Positions 20,726-27,940 of a DNA stretch of 35,975 nucleotides are shown in pieces. Source of the stretch: Pseudoxanthomonas spadix (lineage in GTDB: Bacteria; Pseudomonadota; Gammaproteobacteria; Xanthomonadales; Xanthomonadaceae); NCBI RefSeq assembly GCF_003703395.1, contig NZ_RDQN01000014.1, positions 1 through 35,975 of the forward strand, read 5' to 3'. The notes beneath the pieces are model-generated. The model ran no database searches. It was not told the DNA's origin and saw only the letters and a list, made by a program, of their open reading frames with translations. The translations under genes were made by a program, and so were the position numbers. Position 1 is the first letter of the stretch. The number at the start of each line of letters is the position of its first letter.

Positions 20726-20803
20726 GATGCACTCGCCGGGGAAGAATGGACTTTCAGGATAACGCACCGCCCCGGGCCGTGCGGACGCGGATCGGCCCAG
20801 GAA

Positions 20804-20820
20804 TCGGCCGTGGCGGCCGA
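20804..20820 (-). terminator. hairpin directly after the SYLF gene stop
   Basis: TCGGCCG and CGGCCGA form a perfect 7-bp stem with a 3-base loop, abutting the stop codon at 20821-20823. On the minus strand TTCC follows, a poor T-tract. It could separate the SYLF transcript from tatABC. Confidence 0.35.
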
Positions 20821-21720
20821 TCAGTTCAGTTGTTCGGTGCGCACTTCACCTTCGCCCACCGGCTGGAAGCCCTGCTGCGGCGCCGGCCCGGTGGCTGGCT
20901 GGCCGTTGAGCGGCGCGGTTTCCACGGTTGCAGGCGCAGCGGGCAAGGGGCTCGGCGGAGCCGTCGGTCGCCCGGTGGTGACCACCGGGCGGGCGTCGGT
21001 GCCGCGGTTGGCACGCGCGCTGGCGGTGGCTTCCTCCAGTTCATCGCGGAAGGACACCACCTGCGCGGTCGGGCGGCCGGCGCGGCCTTCGAAGATCGCG
21101 CGCGGGGTGGCGCCGGGTCCGTAGACAGCGGCGTTGGCGTCGTGGTCGATGGACAGCACCGCCCCGTCCAGGGCGACGCCGGCAAACAGGCCGCGCGCGC
21201 GCGACCAGGACCAGATCTCGGCCTTGAGCTGGCCGTCGGTGGCGGCCGAGGCATTGCGCCCGACCGGGCCGGCGGCCACCCCGGCATCGGCACCCAGGGT
21301 GACCTTGCCGTTGACGATGTTGTTGAGCGAGCGGTCGTTGCGGAACACCAGCACGATGTCCGAGGACTGCACGCCGGCCTGGAAGCCGACGCTGCCGCCG
21401 GTGAGCTTGACGAACACCGGCTGCGACCAGGTGCCGTCCGGATTCTTGACCGACATCAGGCCGTGGCCGCTGCGCCCGCCGAACACCAGCCCGACCTTGA
21501 GCGAATCGGGGACGACGATGATCGCCTTGCCTTCGTCAAGCAGCTTCTCGGGAATGGATTCCTCCGGGATGCGCTGGATGTCGCGCAGCACGCGCACGGC
21601 GTTGCCGGCGCGCGCGTCCTCCTCGGTGCCGGCCAGGGCCTGCAGGGTGGCCAGGCTGGCCAGCATCAGGACGCCCAGGCGAAGCAGGCCGCGACGCGGC
21701 GCCAAACGGGACAGGGACAT
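20821..21720 (-). CDS. SYLF-domain (Ysc84-like) exported protein
   Basis: A 299-residue protein with an N-terminal signal peptide ([20 protein letters not shown] to about 30, ending in QALAG). It has one SYLF domain (about 45-225): [66 protein letters not shown] and [24 protein letters not shown] domains bind lipids in eukaryotes; bacterial versions are usually periplasmic or lipoproteins of unknown role. The final 60 residues are Pro/Ala-rich. GGAG eight bases before the ATG at 21720 supports that start. It is divergent from hemH. Confidence 0.88.
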   Translation of the reverse strand: MSLSRLAPRRGLLRLGVLMLASLATLQALAGTEEDARAGNAVRVLRDIQRIPEESIPEKLLDEGKAIIVVPDSLKVGLVFGGRSGHGLMSVKNPDGTWSQPVFVKLTGGSVGFQAGVQSSDIVLVFRNDRSLNNIVNGKVTLGADAGVAAGPVGRNASAATDGQLKAEIWSWSRARGLFAGVALDGAVLSIDHDANAAVYGPGATPRAIFEGRAGRPTAQVVSFRDELEEATASARANRGTDARPVVTTGRPTAPPSPLPAAPATVETAPLNGQPATGPAPQQGFQPVGEGEVRTEQLN

Positions 21721-21880
21721 GCAGTCGACTCCGATGATAAGGATGAAGCGTGGCAACGATGGCGGCACGCCGGCATCGCCGCTGACGCCGGCAATGCAAC
21801 GGCGCGAGCCTATGGATGGCCGGGTGAATCGGCCATGAGTTGCAGGCGCGGCGGCCGGACCATCTGTCATCATGCCAGCC

Positions 21881-22903
21881 ATGTCCGAGCCCAACCCAGC
21901 GGCCGCCCCCGCCCTCACCCCTCACCCGCACGCTCCTCCGGCCTTTGCCGGCACCCTGGTCCTGGTCAACCTGGGCACGCCGCAGGCACCGACCGCGCCG
22001 GCGGTGCGCGATTACCTGGACGAATTCCTCACCGATCCGCGGGTGGTGTCCATCCCGGGAGTGCTGTGGAAGCCGCTGCTGCGCGGGCTGATCCTGCCGC
22101 TGCGCAGCCCCAGGTCGGCCGAGAAGTACGCCAGGATCTGGCTGGAAGGCGGCTCGCCCCTGTCGGTCTATACCCATGGCCTGGCCGCGCAGGTGCATGC
22201 CTTGCTGCCCGGCTGGCGGGTGCTGCCGGCGATGCGCTATGGCCAGCCGGCGCTGCGCACCTTGCTGCATCGGCTCCAGGGCGAAGGCGCGCCGCTGCGC
22301 GTGCTGCCGCTGTATCCGCAGTATTCGACCACCACCACCGCCTCGGTGCAGGACGTGGTGCGCGAGGTGTTTCCCAACGCCACCGCACCGCAGCTGACCT
22401 GGGTGGAGGATTATTCGGATGATCCGGACTGGATTGCCGCGGTGGCTGACTCGATCGCGCAGTGGCGCCAGGCCAATGGCGCCGGTCAGCACCTGCTGTT
22501 CTCCTTCCATGGCCTGCCGCAGCGGGTGGCCAACAACGGCGACCCCTACCCGCAGCGCTGCCAGCGCAGCGCCGCGTTGATCGCCCAGGCGCTGGGCCTG
22601 GCCGCCGATGCCTGGACCCTGACCTACCAGTCGCGCTTCGGCAAGGAGCGCTGGCTGCAACCGGCCACCGATGCCGAACTCAAGGCCATGGCCGGGCGCG
22701 GCCTGCACCTGGTGGACGTGGTCTGCCCGGGGTTTGCAGTGGATTGCCTGGAGACCCTGGAGGAAGTGGGCATGCAGTTCGCCGAGGGCTTCGCCCACGC
22801 CGGCGGCACCCTGCGCTATATCCCCTGCCTCAACGACAGCCCCGCCCATGCGCGGGCGCTGGTGGCCATGCTGGAACGCCAGTTCGGCCCGATGCAGGCA
22901 TGA
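21881..22903 (+). CDS. hemH: ferrochelatase
   Basis: This enzyme inserts Fe2+ into protoporphyrin IX, the last step of heme synthesis, at the inner-membrane face. It is 340 residues. Landmarks are LVLVNLGTPQAPTAPAVRDY, EFLTDPRVVSIP, GGSPLSVYT, VLPLYPQYSTTTTASV, the catalytic-His motif LLFSFHGLPQRV, YQSRFGKERWLQPAT, and the C-terminal CPGFAVDCLETLEEVGMQFAE. Two ATGs (21872 and 21881) are possible; neither has a clear ribosome-binding site and I give the shorter. The N-terminal 25 residues are Pro/His-rich. The stop overlaps the next gene in ATGA. Confidence 0.95.
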   Translation: MSEPNPAAAPALTPHPHAPPAFAGTLVLVNLGTPQAPTAPAVRDYLDEFLTDPRVVSIPGVLWKPLLRGLILPLRSPRSAEKYARIWLEGGSPLSVYTHGLAAQVHALLPGWRVLPAMRYGQPALRTLLHRLQGEGAPLRVLPLYPQYSTTTTASVQDVVREVFPNATAPQLTWVEDYSDDPDWIAAVADSIAQWRQANGAGQHLLFSFHGLPQRVANNGDPYPQRCQRSAALIAQALGLAADAWTLTYQSRFGKERWLQPATDAELKAMAGRGLHLVDVVCPGFAVDCLETLEEVGMQFAEGFAHAGGTLRYIPCLNDSPAHARALVAMLERQFGPMQA

Positions 22904-23754
22904 TCCTGGGCGAGTGCGTCCTGCCCGCGGCGCTGGGCGAACTGCACGCGCTGCGCGGCGGCGATCCGGACGGTGCCAAGGTCATCGCCGTGCATGGCTG
23001 GCTGGACAACGCCGCCAGCTGGATCCCGCTGCTGGGCCTGCTGCCGCAGCCGCTGGAGGTGCTGGCGCTGGATCTGCCCGGTCAGGGCCGCAGCGCGCAC
23101 CTGGGACCGGGCGCGGAGTATTCGGCCCACGTGGCCATCAACGCGGTGCTGGATGTGGCCGACGCACTGGGCTGGGAGCGCTTCGCGCTGCTGGGCCATT
23201 CGATGGGCGCGGGGATTTCCAGCATGCTCGCGGCGGCCTGCCCGCAGCGCGTGCGCCGGCTGGTGTGCATCGAGGCGCTGGGCGGGCTGGGCGAGGATGC
23301 GGCCCACGCGCCGACCCGGATGCGCACGGCGATCGCGGCCGCGCGCGCCGTGCCGCGGCGCGGGCCGCGGGTGTTTCCCAGCCTGGCCGTGCCGGTGCGG
23401 GCGCGGATGCAGGTCAACGGCCTGAGTGAAGCCAGCGCCCGGCTGCTGGTCGAACGCGGCGTGCGCGCGGTGGACGGCGGCTGGGTGTGGAGCACCGATC
23501 CGCGCCTGGCGCTGCCGTCGCTGTATCGGGCCAGCAACGACCAGGTCGATGCGCTGGTGGCGGCCATCGCGTGCCCGGCGCTGGTGATCCTGGCCGAGCC
23601 GGCCCAGCCGTACTTTCCTGAACCCCTGCGCAGCCAGCGCGCCGCGCGCCTGCGCCAGGGCCGCACCGTCGTGCTGCCCGGCCGCCACCACCTGCACATG
23701 GACCAGGCCCCGGCCGTGGCCGCGGTGATCGGCCGGTTCCTGGGCGAGGATTGA
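22900..23754 (+). CDS. alpha/beta-fold hydrolase
   Basis: A 284-residue protein with a typical alpha/beta hydrolase layout. It has the oxyanion-hole region VIAVHGWLDNAASW (28-41), a nucleophile elbow LLGHSMGAG with Ser101, and a C-terminal catalytic His in GRHHLHMDQA (262-270). It belongs to the broad group that includes MhpC-like and serine-hydrolase proteins; the substrate is unknown. The ATG at 22900 overlaps the hemH stop by 4 bases, so it is translationally coupled to ferrochelatase, but nothing in the sequence ties it to heme metabolism. It is convergent with the metallopeptidase gene. Confidence 0.88.
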   Translation: MILGECVLPAALGELHALRGGDPDGAKVIAVHGWLDNAASWIPLLGLLPQPLEVLALDLPGQGRSAHLGPGAEYSAHVAINAVLDVADALGWERFALLGHSMGAGISSMLAAACPQRVRRLVCIEALGGLGEDAAHAPTRMRTAIAAARAVPRRGPRVFPSLAVPVRARMQVNGLSEASARLLVERGVRAVDGGWVWSTDPRLALPSLYRASNDQVDALVAAIACPALVILAEPAQPYFPEPLRSQRAARLRQGRTVVLPGRHHLHMDQAPAVAAVIGRFLGED

Positions 23755-23781
23755 GCCGGCCGCGGTGCGGCCCGGCAACGC

Positions 23782-24573
23782 TCAGCCCTGCAACAGCGCG
23801 CGCAGCTGCGCCTTGAGCCCCCGGCCCTGGTCGTGGAAGTACGCGCGCTCGGCGCGCCAATCGGGGAAGCGGCATTGCACTTCATGCCAGAACGCGGCCG
23901 AGTGGTTGGCCTGGGCCAGGTGGCACAGCTCGTGGACCAGCACGTACTCGAACGCGCGCGGCCGGGCCAGGATCAGCGACAGGTCCAGCGCCATGGCGCC
24001 ATCGGCGCTCAGCGAGCCCCACTGCGAGGACATCACCTTGAACCGGATCCGGCCCGGCACGCGCGGCAGCCCGGCCAGGTGGCCTGGCATCCAGCGACCG
24101 ATGTCGGCCCGGCCCTGGGCCTCGTAGAACTCGCGCAGGGCGCGCGCCAGCATCGCCGCGCTGGCGCGCTGTGGCCACTGCAGGTGAATCCCGTCGCCGG
24201 CCAGTTCCAGGCGCGTGTAGCGTCCGGGCTGCCAGTGCAACGGCAGCTCCTGTCCGCGCAACGGCAGGGTCGTGGTGACGCCCGGCTGCAATGGCTGCAC
24301 CGAGGCCGGCACGGCGCTGCGCGCGAGCTGCTCGAGCAGCCAGGGGCGATGCAGTTCGAGGAACCGTTCGCCGGCGCTCAGGCTGGCGCGGACCGGCAGG
24401 GTCAGGCGCGCGCCGCGTTCGTCCACGCTCAGGCGGATGCGGCGTGCACGCGGGTCGCGCACGCGCTGGACCTGGATCGGCGCCAGCCCATCGGCGCCGG
24501 CCACCAGGACCGTGTCGCGTTCGACACTCTGGGGCGGTTTGGCGATGAGCCGGCGCAGCAACATGCCGCGCAT
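23782..24573 (-). CDS. YgjP-like (DUF45) zinc metallopeptidase
   Basis: A 263-residue predicted cytoplasmic metallopeptidase. The zinc motif HELCH (H214, E215, H218) is followed by LAQANHSAAFWHEV, which supplies the further His residues typical of this family. Preceding segments are the family signature RIRFKVMSSQWGSLSADGAMALDLSLI. The N-terminal half (RIRLSVDERGARLTLPVRAS) matches the DUF45 opening. Alternative starts are the ATGs at 24573 and 24564. The natural substrate is unknown. It lies downstream of rdgC on the same strand with a 67-base gap. Confidence 0.88.
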   Translation of the reverse strand: MRGMLLRRLIAKPPQSVERDTVLVAGADGLAPIQVQRVRDPRARRIRLSVDERGARLTLPVRASLSAGERFLELHRPWLLEQLARSAVPASVQPLQPGVTTTLPLRGQELPLHWQPGRYTRLELAGDGIHLQWPQRASAAMLARALREFYEAQGRADIGRWMPGHLAGLPRVPGRIRFKVMSSQWGSLSADGAMALDLSLILARPRAFEYVLVHELCHLAQANHSAAFWHEVQCRFPDWRAERAYFHDQGRGLKAQLRALLQG

Positions 24574-24640
24574 TGTACGGGTGCAGATGGCGCGGGTTTG
24601 ACGGTTTCCACGCGCCGCTGCCGGCGTGCGCTGGCGCGGC

Positions 24641-25543
24641 CTACTCGACCTTGCTCAGCTTCAGCGCGCCTTCCAGGACGAAGAACAGCCGGCGCACCTC
24701 GGCGCTCATCAGCGCGAAGCGTGCGTCCAGCTCGGCGCGCAGGTCGTCGTTGCCGCCGTTTTCCAGCGCATCCACCGCCCCTTCGAGGAACTTGAGCTTG
24801 CGGATGATCAGGTCCTCGCCCAGGACCAAGGACACGTGCTCGTCCAGGATCAACGCCAGCTTGGTGACCTGCTTGCCCGCCTCCAGGTGCTTGTCGATCT
24901 CCTCGCAACGCAGCTGCTGGTGCTGGCACTTGACGATGGCGCCGCCGTCGATGGGATCCTTCATCTCGCATTCCTCGCCCAGGCTCAGGCCCTCGGGCAG
25001 GGGCTCGCCGGCGATCCAGCCGGTGAGGATCGCGCGTGGCGCCACTTCGGCATTGACCGGCATGGCCGGGAAGCTGCCCATCACCCCGCGCAGCTCGGAC
25101 ACCACGTTCTCGGCGCTCTTGCGCGAGGAGGCGTCCACGGCGATGAAGCCGGCCTTGAGGTCCAGCAGCGCGTCGATGCGCGAGGGCTTGACGAAGGCGC
25201 GCGGCAGCAGTTCGTGCAGCAGGTCGTCCTTGAGCCGCTTGCGGGTCTTGCCGCCGGGGCGACGGCCTTCCTTGGCTTCGATTTCGTCCAGCTTGCGTGC
25301 CAGCAGGTCGTTGACCACCGCCCCGGGCAGGATCTTGTCCTCGCCGCCGACGCTGACCCAGATCGCGTCCTCGACGCGGTGGCTGGCGACCTGCTCGCTG
25401 CGGCCGAACGGATTGATGAAGCCGCGCGAGCTCATTTCCAGCGGGCCGACCGGCTTGAGCGGGGCCTGCGCCAGCTGTGCGTCGAGGTCGGAAAAATCCA
25501 GCGAGGTGGGAAAACGGAACAGGGTCAGGTTGCGGAAGAACAT
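24641..25543 (-). CDS. rdgC: recombination-associated protein RdgC
   Basis: RdgC is a ring-shaped, non-specific DNA-binding protein that restrains RecA. Its 300 residues compare with 303 in E. coli. The N-terminus MFFRNLTLFRFP and the segments LEMSSRGFINPFGR, KILPGAVVNDLLARKLDEIE, RKRLKDDLLHELLPRAFVKPS and GEECEMKDPIDGGAIVKCQ are all diagnostic. The ATG at 25543 is the family start; the frame upstream is open for 64 codons but non-homologous. The 248 bases up to ttcA show no gene. Confidence 0.96.
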   Translation of the reverse strand: MFFRNLTLFRFPTSLDFSDLDAQLAQAPLKPVGPLEMSSRGFINPFGRSEQVASHRVEDAIWVSVGGEDKILPGAVVNDLLARKLDEIEAKEGRRPGGKTRKRLKDDLLHELLPRAFVKPSRIDALLDLKAGFIAVDASSRKSAENVVSELRGVMGSFPAMPVNAEVAPRAILTGWIAGEPLPEGLSLGEECEMKDPIDGGAIVKCQHQQLRCEEIDKHLEAGKQVTKLALILDEHVSLVLGEDLIIRKLKFLEGAVDALENGGNDDLRAELDARFALMSAEVRRLFFVLEGALKLSKVE

Positions 25544-25791
25544 GCGGGGGCCAGGTGGGAGGCGCGGCGCGATCCAGGCAGCGTCCGGCGCGGAAGATGG
25601 AGCGGGATTATCGCCGCTGGCGTCGCCCCGGACAGCCTTGACAGGGCCGACCGGGAGCGGTCCGGGATCGTCCGCTGACCGGCCGAACGGCCGCACCGCC
25701 TCGATCCAGGCCCGATTGCAGGGCAGGGCTGGCAAGGATCAGGCGCACGCCCCGGCCTGGTCGAGGGTCGCCGGCACGGGTCTGTCGCAGC

Positions 25792-26670
25792 TCAGTCGGC
25801 GGCAGGATCGTGGCCGGGGCGACTGTTCGCAGGCACGGGTGCGGCCGGCGCGCCGAGCGCGGCGAAGTCGAACAGGCGCGGATCGGCCAGCTGCGCCGGG
25901 CGCACGTCGGCCAGGGCGCGGGCGATCTGGTCCACGCGCCCGGGGCTGTCGCGGTCCCACTGGGCCAGCATCTGCCCGACCTGGCGGCGCTGCAGGTTCT
26001 CCTGGCTGCCGCACAGGGTGCAGGGAATGATCGGGAAGCCGCGCGCAGCGGCGTAGCGGGCGATGTCGGCCTCGCGCACGGTGGCCAGTGGCCGGATCAC
26101 CACGTGGCGGCCGTCGTCCGAGCGCAGCTTGGGCGCCATCGCCGCCAGCCTGGCGTGGTGGAACAGGTTCATGAAGAAGGTCGCCACCAGATCGTCGCGG
26201 TGATGGCCCAGGGCGATCTTGGTGAACCCGTGCCTTGTCGCATGCGCGTACAGCGCGCCGCGGCGCAGGCGCGAACACAGGCTGCACAGGGTCTTGCCCT
26301 GCGGCACCACCCGGCTGACCACCGAATAGGTGTCCTGCTCGATGATCTGATACGGCACGCCGCGCGCGGCCAGGTAATCGGGCAGCACCTGTGCGGGAAA
26401 GCCGGGCTGCTTCTGGTCCAGATTGACCGCGACCAGTTCGAAGTGCACCGGTGCCTTCTTTTGCAGCTGCAGCAGCATGTCCAGCAGGGTGTAGCTGTCC
26501 TTGCCGCCGGACAGGCAGACCATCACCTTGTCGCCGGCTTGGATCATCGCGTAGTCGGCGATCGCCTGGCCGACCTGGCGGCGCAGGCGCGCGCCGAGCG
26601 CGGCAAGCTGGCGCGCGGACCCGGACCGGGCCGGATCGGCGATGAGTTGCAGGGGCAGGGAGGCGGACAT
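25792..26670 (-). CDS. ttcA: tRNA 2-thiocytidine(32) synthetase TtcA
   Basis: TtcA is an iron-sulfur PP-loop enzyme that thiolates C32 of certain tRNAs. It is 292 residues. The PP-loop is [15 protein letters not shown] (52-66). The cluster-binding cysteines are C129 and C132 ([12 protein letters not shown]) plus C217 in [14 protein letters not shown]. The AMP-binding GHHRDD motif is at about 155-160. The last 30 residues ([20 protein letters not shown]) are a variable tail. The start [13 protein letters not shown] at 26670 is reasonable. It is divergent from the YdcH-like gene. Confidence 0.95.
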   Translation of the reverse strand: MSASLPLQLIADPARSGSARQLAALGARLRRQVGQAIADYAMIQAGDKVMVCLSGGKDSYTLLDMLLQLQKKAPVHFELVAVNLDQKQPGFPAQVLPDYLAARGVPYQIIEQDTYSVVSRVVPQGKTLCSLCSRLRRGALYAHATRHGFTKIALGHHRDDLVATFFMNLFHHARLAAMAPKLRSDDGRHVVIRPLATVREADIARYAAARGFPIIPCTLCGSQENLQRRQVGQMLAQWDRDSPGRVDQIARALADVRPAQLADPRLFDFAALGAPAAPVPANSRPGHDPAAD

Positions 26671-26800
26671 GGGCTGGCTAGTCTAGCCGTGGTCGTTGCC
26701 CGGGCCAGCGCCGCAGTTGCCCGGCGCGCTCGCAGCGCGGCCAGCGCCGGGAGCGTCTTTCGCGCCGGCCTCGGTCTCCCCGCCGACGCCGGCCGCGGGT

Positions 26801-27019
26801 ATGCTGGGGAGCGTGGACCCCATCAATCCAAGCGAGGTCGTCTCCCGGCTTGCCGCCCTGCGCCGCGAGCACCGCGACCTGGATGCGGAGATCGAGCAGC
26901 GCGTGGCCGATCTGCAGGCCGACGAGCTGACCGTCAAGCGCCTGAAGAAGCGCAAGCTGTGGCTCAAGGATTGCATCGCGCGGCTGGAAAGCGCGCTGAT
27001 CCCGGACGAGCCGGCCTGA
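26801..27019 (+). CDS. YdcH/SlyX-like DUF465 small coiled-coil protein
   Basis: A 72-residue, highly charged, all-helical protein: VVSRLAALRREHRDLDAEIE, then LQADELTVKRLKKRKLWLKD, ending ALIPDEPA. The heptad-like spacing and the Lys/Arg-rich KKRKLWLKD segment match the DUF465 (YdcH) family, which has no established function. Starting at the ATG 26801 avoids a Pro/Ala-rich upstream extension (from 26696) of unlike composition. A GTG at 26813 is an alternative. Confidence 0.82.
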   Translation: MLGSVDPINPSEVVSRLAALRREHRDLDAEIEQRVADLQADELTVKRLKKRKLWLKDCIARLESALIPDEPA

Positions 27020-27055
27020 GCCGGCGTGCAGGGTTCGGGCGCTGTTTGACGCCTT

Positions 27056-27072
27056 GTGACGCCTGGCGTCAC
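27056..27072. promoter_or_regulatory. 17-bp dyad (candidate activator site upstream of a sigma-54 promoter)
   Basis: GTGACGCCTGGCGTCAC is symmetric around one central base, with 8-bp arms. A further TGACGCC lies just upstream (27047-27053). The dyad sits about 100-118 bases before the start site predicted from the downstream sigma-54 element, the normal distance for an enhancer-binding protein. A one-base loop makes it a poor RNA hairpin. Confidence 0.45.
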
Positions 27073-27146
27073 CGTGGCAGTCCGGCCCGGCGACTGGAGA
27101 CTGCGCATGAGCGTTGCAGGTCCCGGGCTTGGGCCCGGGCGCACCG

Positions 27147-27163
27147 TTGGCCCGATGCTTGCA
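27147..27163 (+). promoter_or_regulatory. candidate sigma-54 (RpoN) promoter
   Basis: TTGGCCCGATGCTTGCA matches the consensus YTGGCACGRNNNTTGCW at every defined position but one (C for A in GGCAC). The -24 GG (27149-27150) and -12 GC (27161-27162) are separated by exactly ten bases. Transcription would begin near 27174, upstream of the candidate acyltransferase starts at 27200 and 27218. Confidence 0.55.
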
Positions 27164-27217
27164 TGGGCAGTCATATTCGACCCGGGCTGTCCGGGCGCCA
27201 TGGTGCACCGGTCTTCG

Positions 27218-27886
27218 ATGTACTCCGCTGTCTCCAGCGCTGCTGTCAGTCCGTTCCCGTCCAGCACCGGCACAGGGCTGCAAGCCGCCCGTTTTGGCCC
27301 TGGCCAGGGCGGTGCCGCACTGCGCGCGCTGCGCCAGCGTCTGCGCGACGAACAGGGCGAGCCGGTCGGGGTGGAGGACGACGCCCTGGAAATGAGCGCC
27401 ACCACGGTGGCGGTGGTCGAGGGTGGCCAGGCCGTGGCCGCGCTGCGCCTGCATGCCGCCGACACCCCACCGCTGCGCCGTGACCTGGGCACGCTGCTGC
27501 ACCTGGAGCGCTTTGCCGGCATCTGGCCGGCCGAGACCATCGTGGTCGGTTCGCGCCTGAACGTGCTGGCCGATTACCGCATCCGCCCGGTGATGGACAC
27601 GATGCTGCGCGAGACTTACAGGCTGGTGCGCGACTCGGGCGTGCGGTTCGGCCTGATCAACTGCGCGCCGGAGCTGCAGGCGCTGTTTGCCTTCTACGGC
27701 TTCCACGAATACCTGCCACCGGCGATCCTGCCCGGCGGCAACGCGGTGCTGCGCATGGCGCTGGTGTGCGAATACGCCACCGGCTTTCGCGCCTGCGGCT
27801 CGCCGCTGCTGGACCTGGTCCAGCAGCCGGAGTTGGGCCAGGCGGGCCATGCCTGGCTGGTGCAGGCCTTCCCGATGCTGGGCTGA
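27218..27886 (+). CDS. GNAT-superfamily N-acyltransferase, FeeM / autoinducer-synthase-like
   Basis: A 222-residue protein from the ATG at 27218. The core LRALRQRLRDEQGE, TTVAVVEGGQAVAALRLH, ETIVVGSRLNVLADYR, RETYRLVRDSGVRFGLINCA and LQALFAFYGFHEYLPPAIL follows the layout of FeeM-type N-acyl amino acid synthases and the related PEP-CTERM-associated acyltransferases. These use acyl-ACP donors. The start is uncertain: 27107 has a good GGAG, but the codons before about 27218 do not look coding and the predicted sigma-54 start near 27174 would exclude it; 27200 is also possible. It is convergent with plsB across 54 bases. The acceptor is unknown. Confidence 0.65.
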   Translation: MYSAVSSAAVSPFPSSTGTGLQAARFGPGQGGAALRALRQRLRDEQGEPVGVEDDALEMSATTVAVVEGGQAVAALRLHAADTPPLRRDLGTLLHLERFAGIWPAETIVVGSRLNVLADYRIRPVMDTMLRETYRLVRDSGVRFGLINCAPELQALFAFYGFHEYLPPAILPGGNAVLRMALVCEYATGFRACGSPLLDLVQQPELGQAGHAWLVQAFPMLG

Positions 27887-27940
27887 GAGCGTCCGACAGC
27901 GGGCCAGAAAGGCGTGCTGGTGGCGGCTGTCTCCTGGCGC

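Noticed and set aside
27056..27072. Intrinsic terminator of the YdcH-like gene
   Set aside because: The dyad has a one-base loop and no T-tract, and it lies 36 bases past the stop. An operator is the better reading.
27107..27217. N-terminal extension of the FeeM-like protein from the ATG at 27107
   Set aside because: It has a good GGAG but unlike codon use (several A/T third positions), no similarity, and would lie across the candidate sigma-54 promoter. It stays possible if that promoter is refuted.
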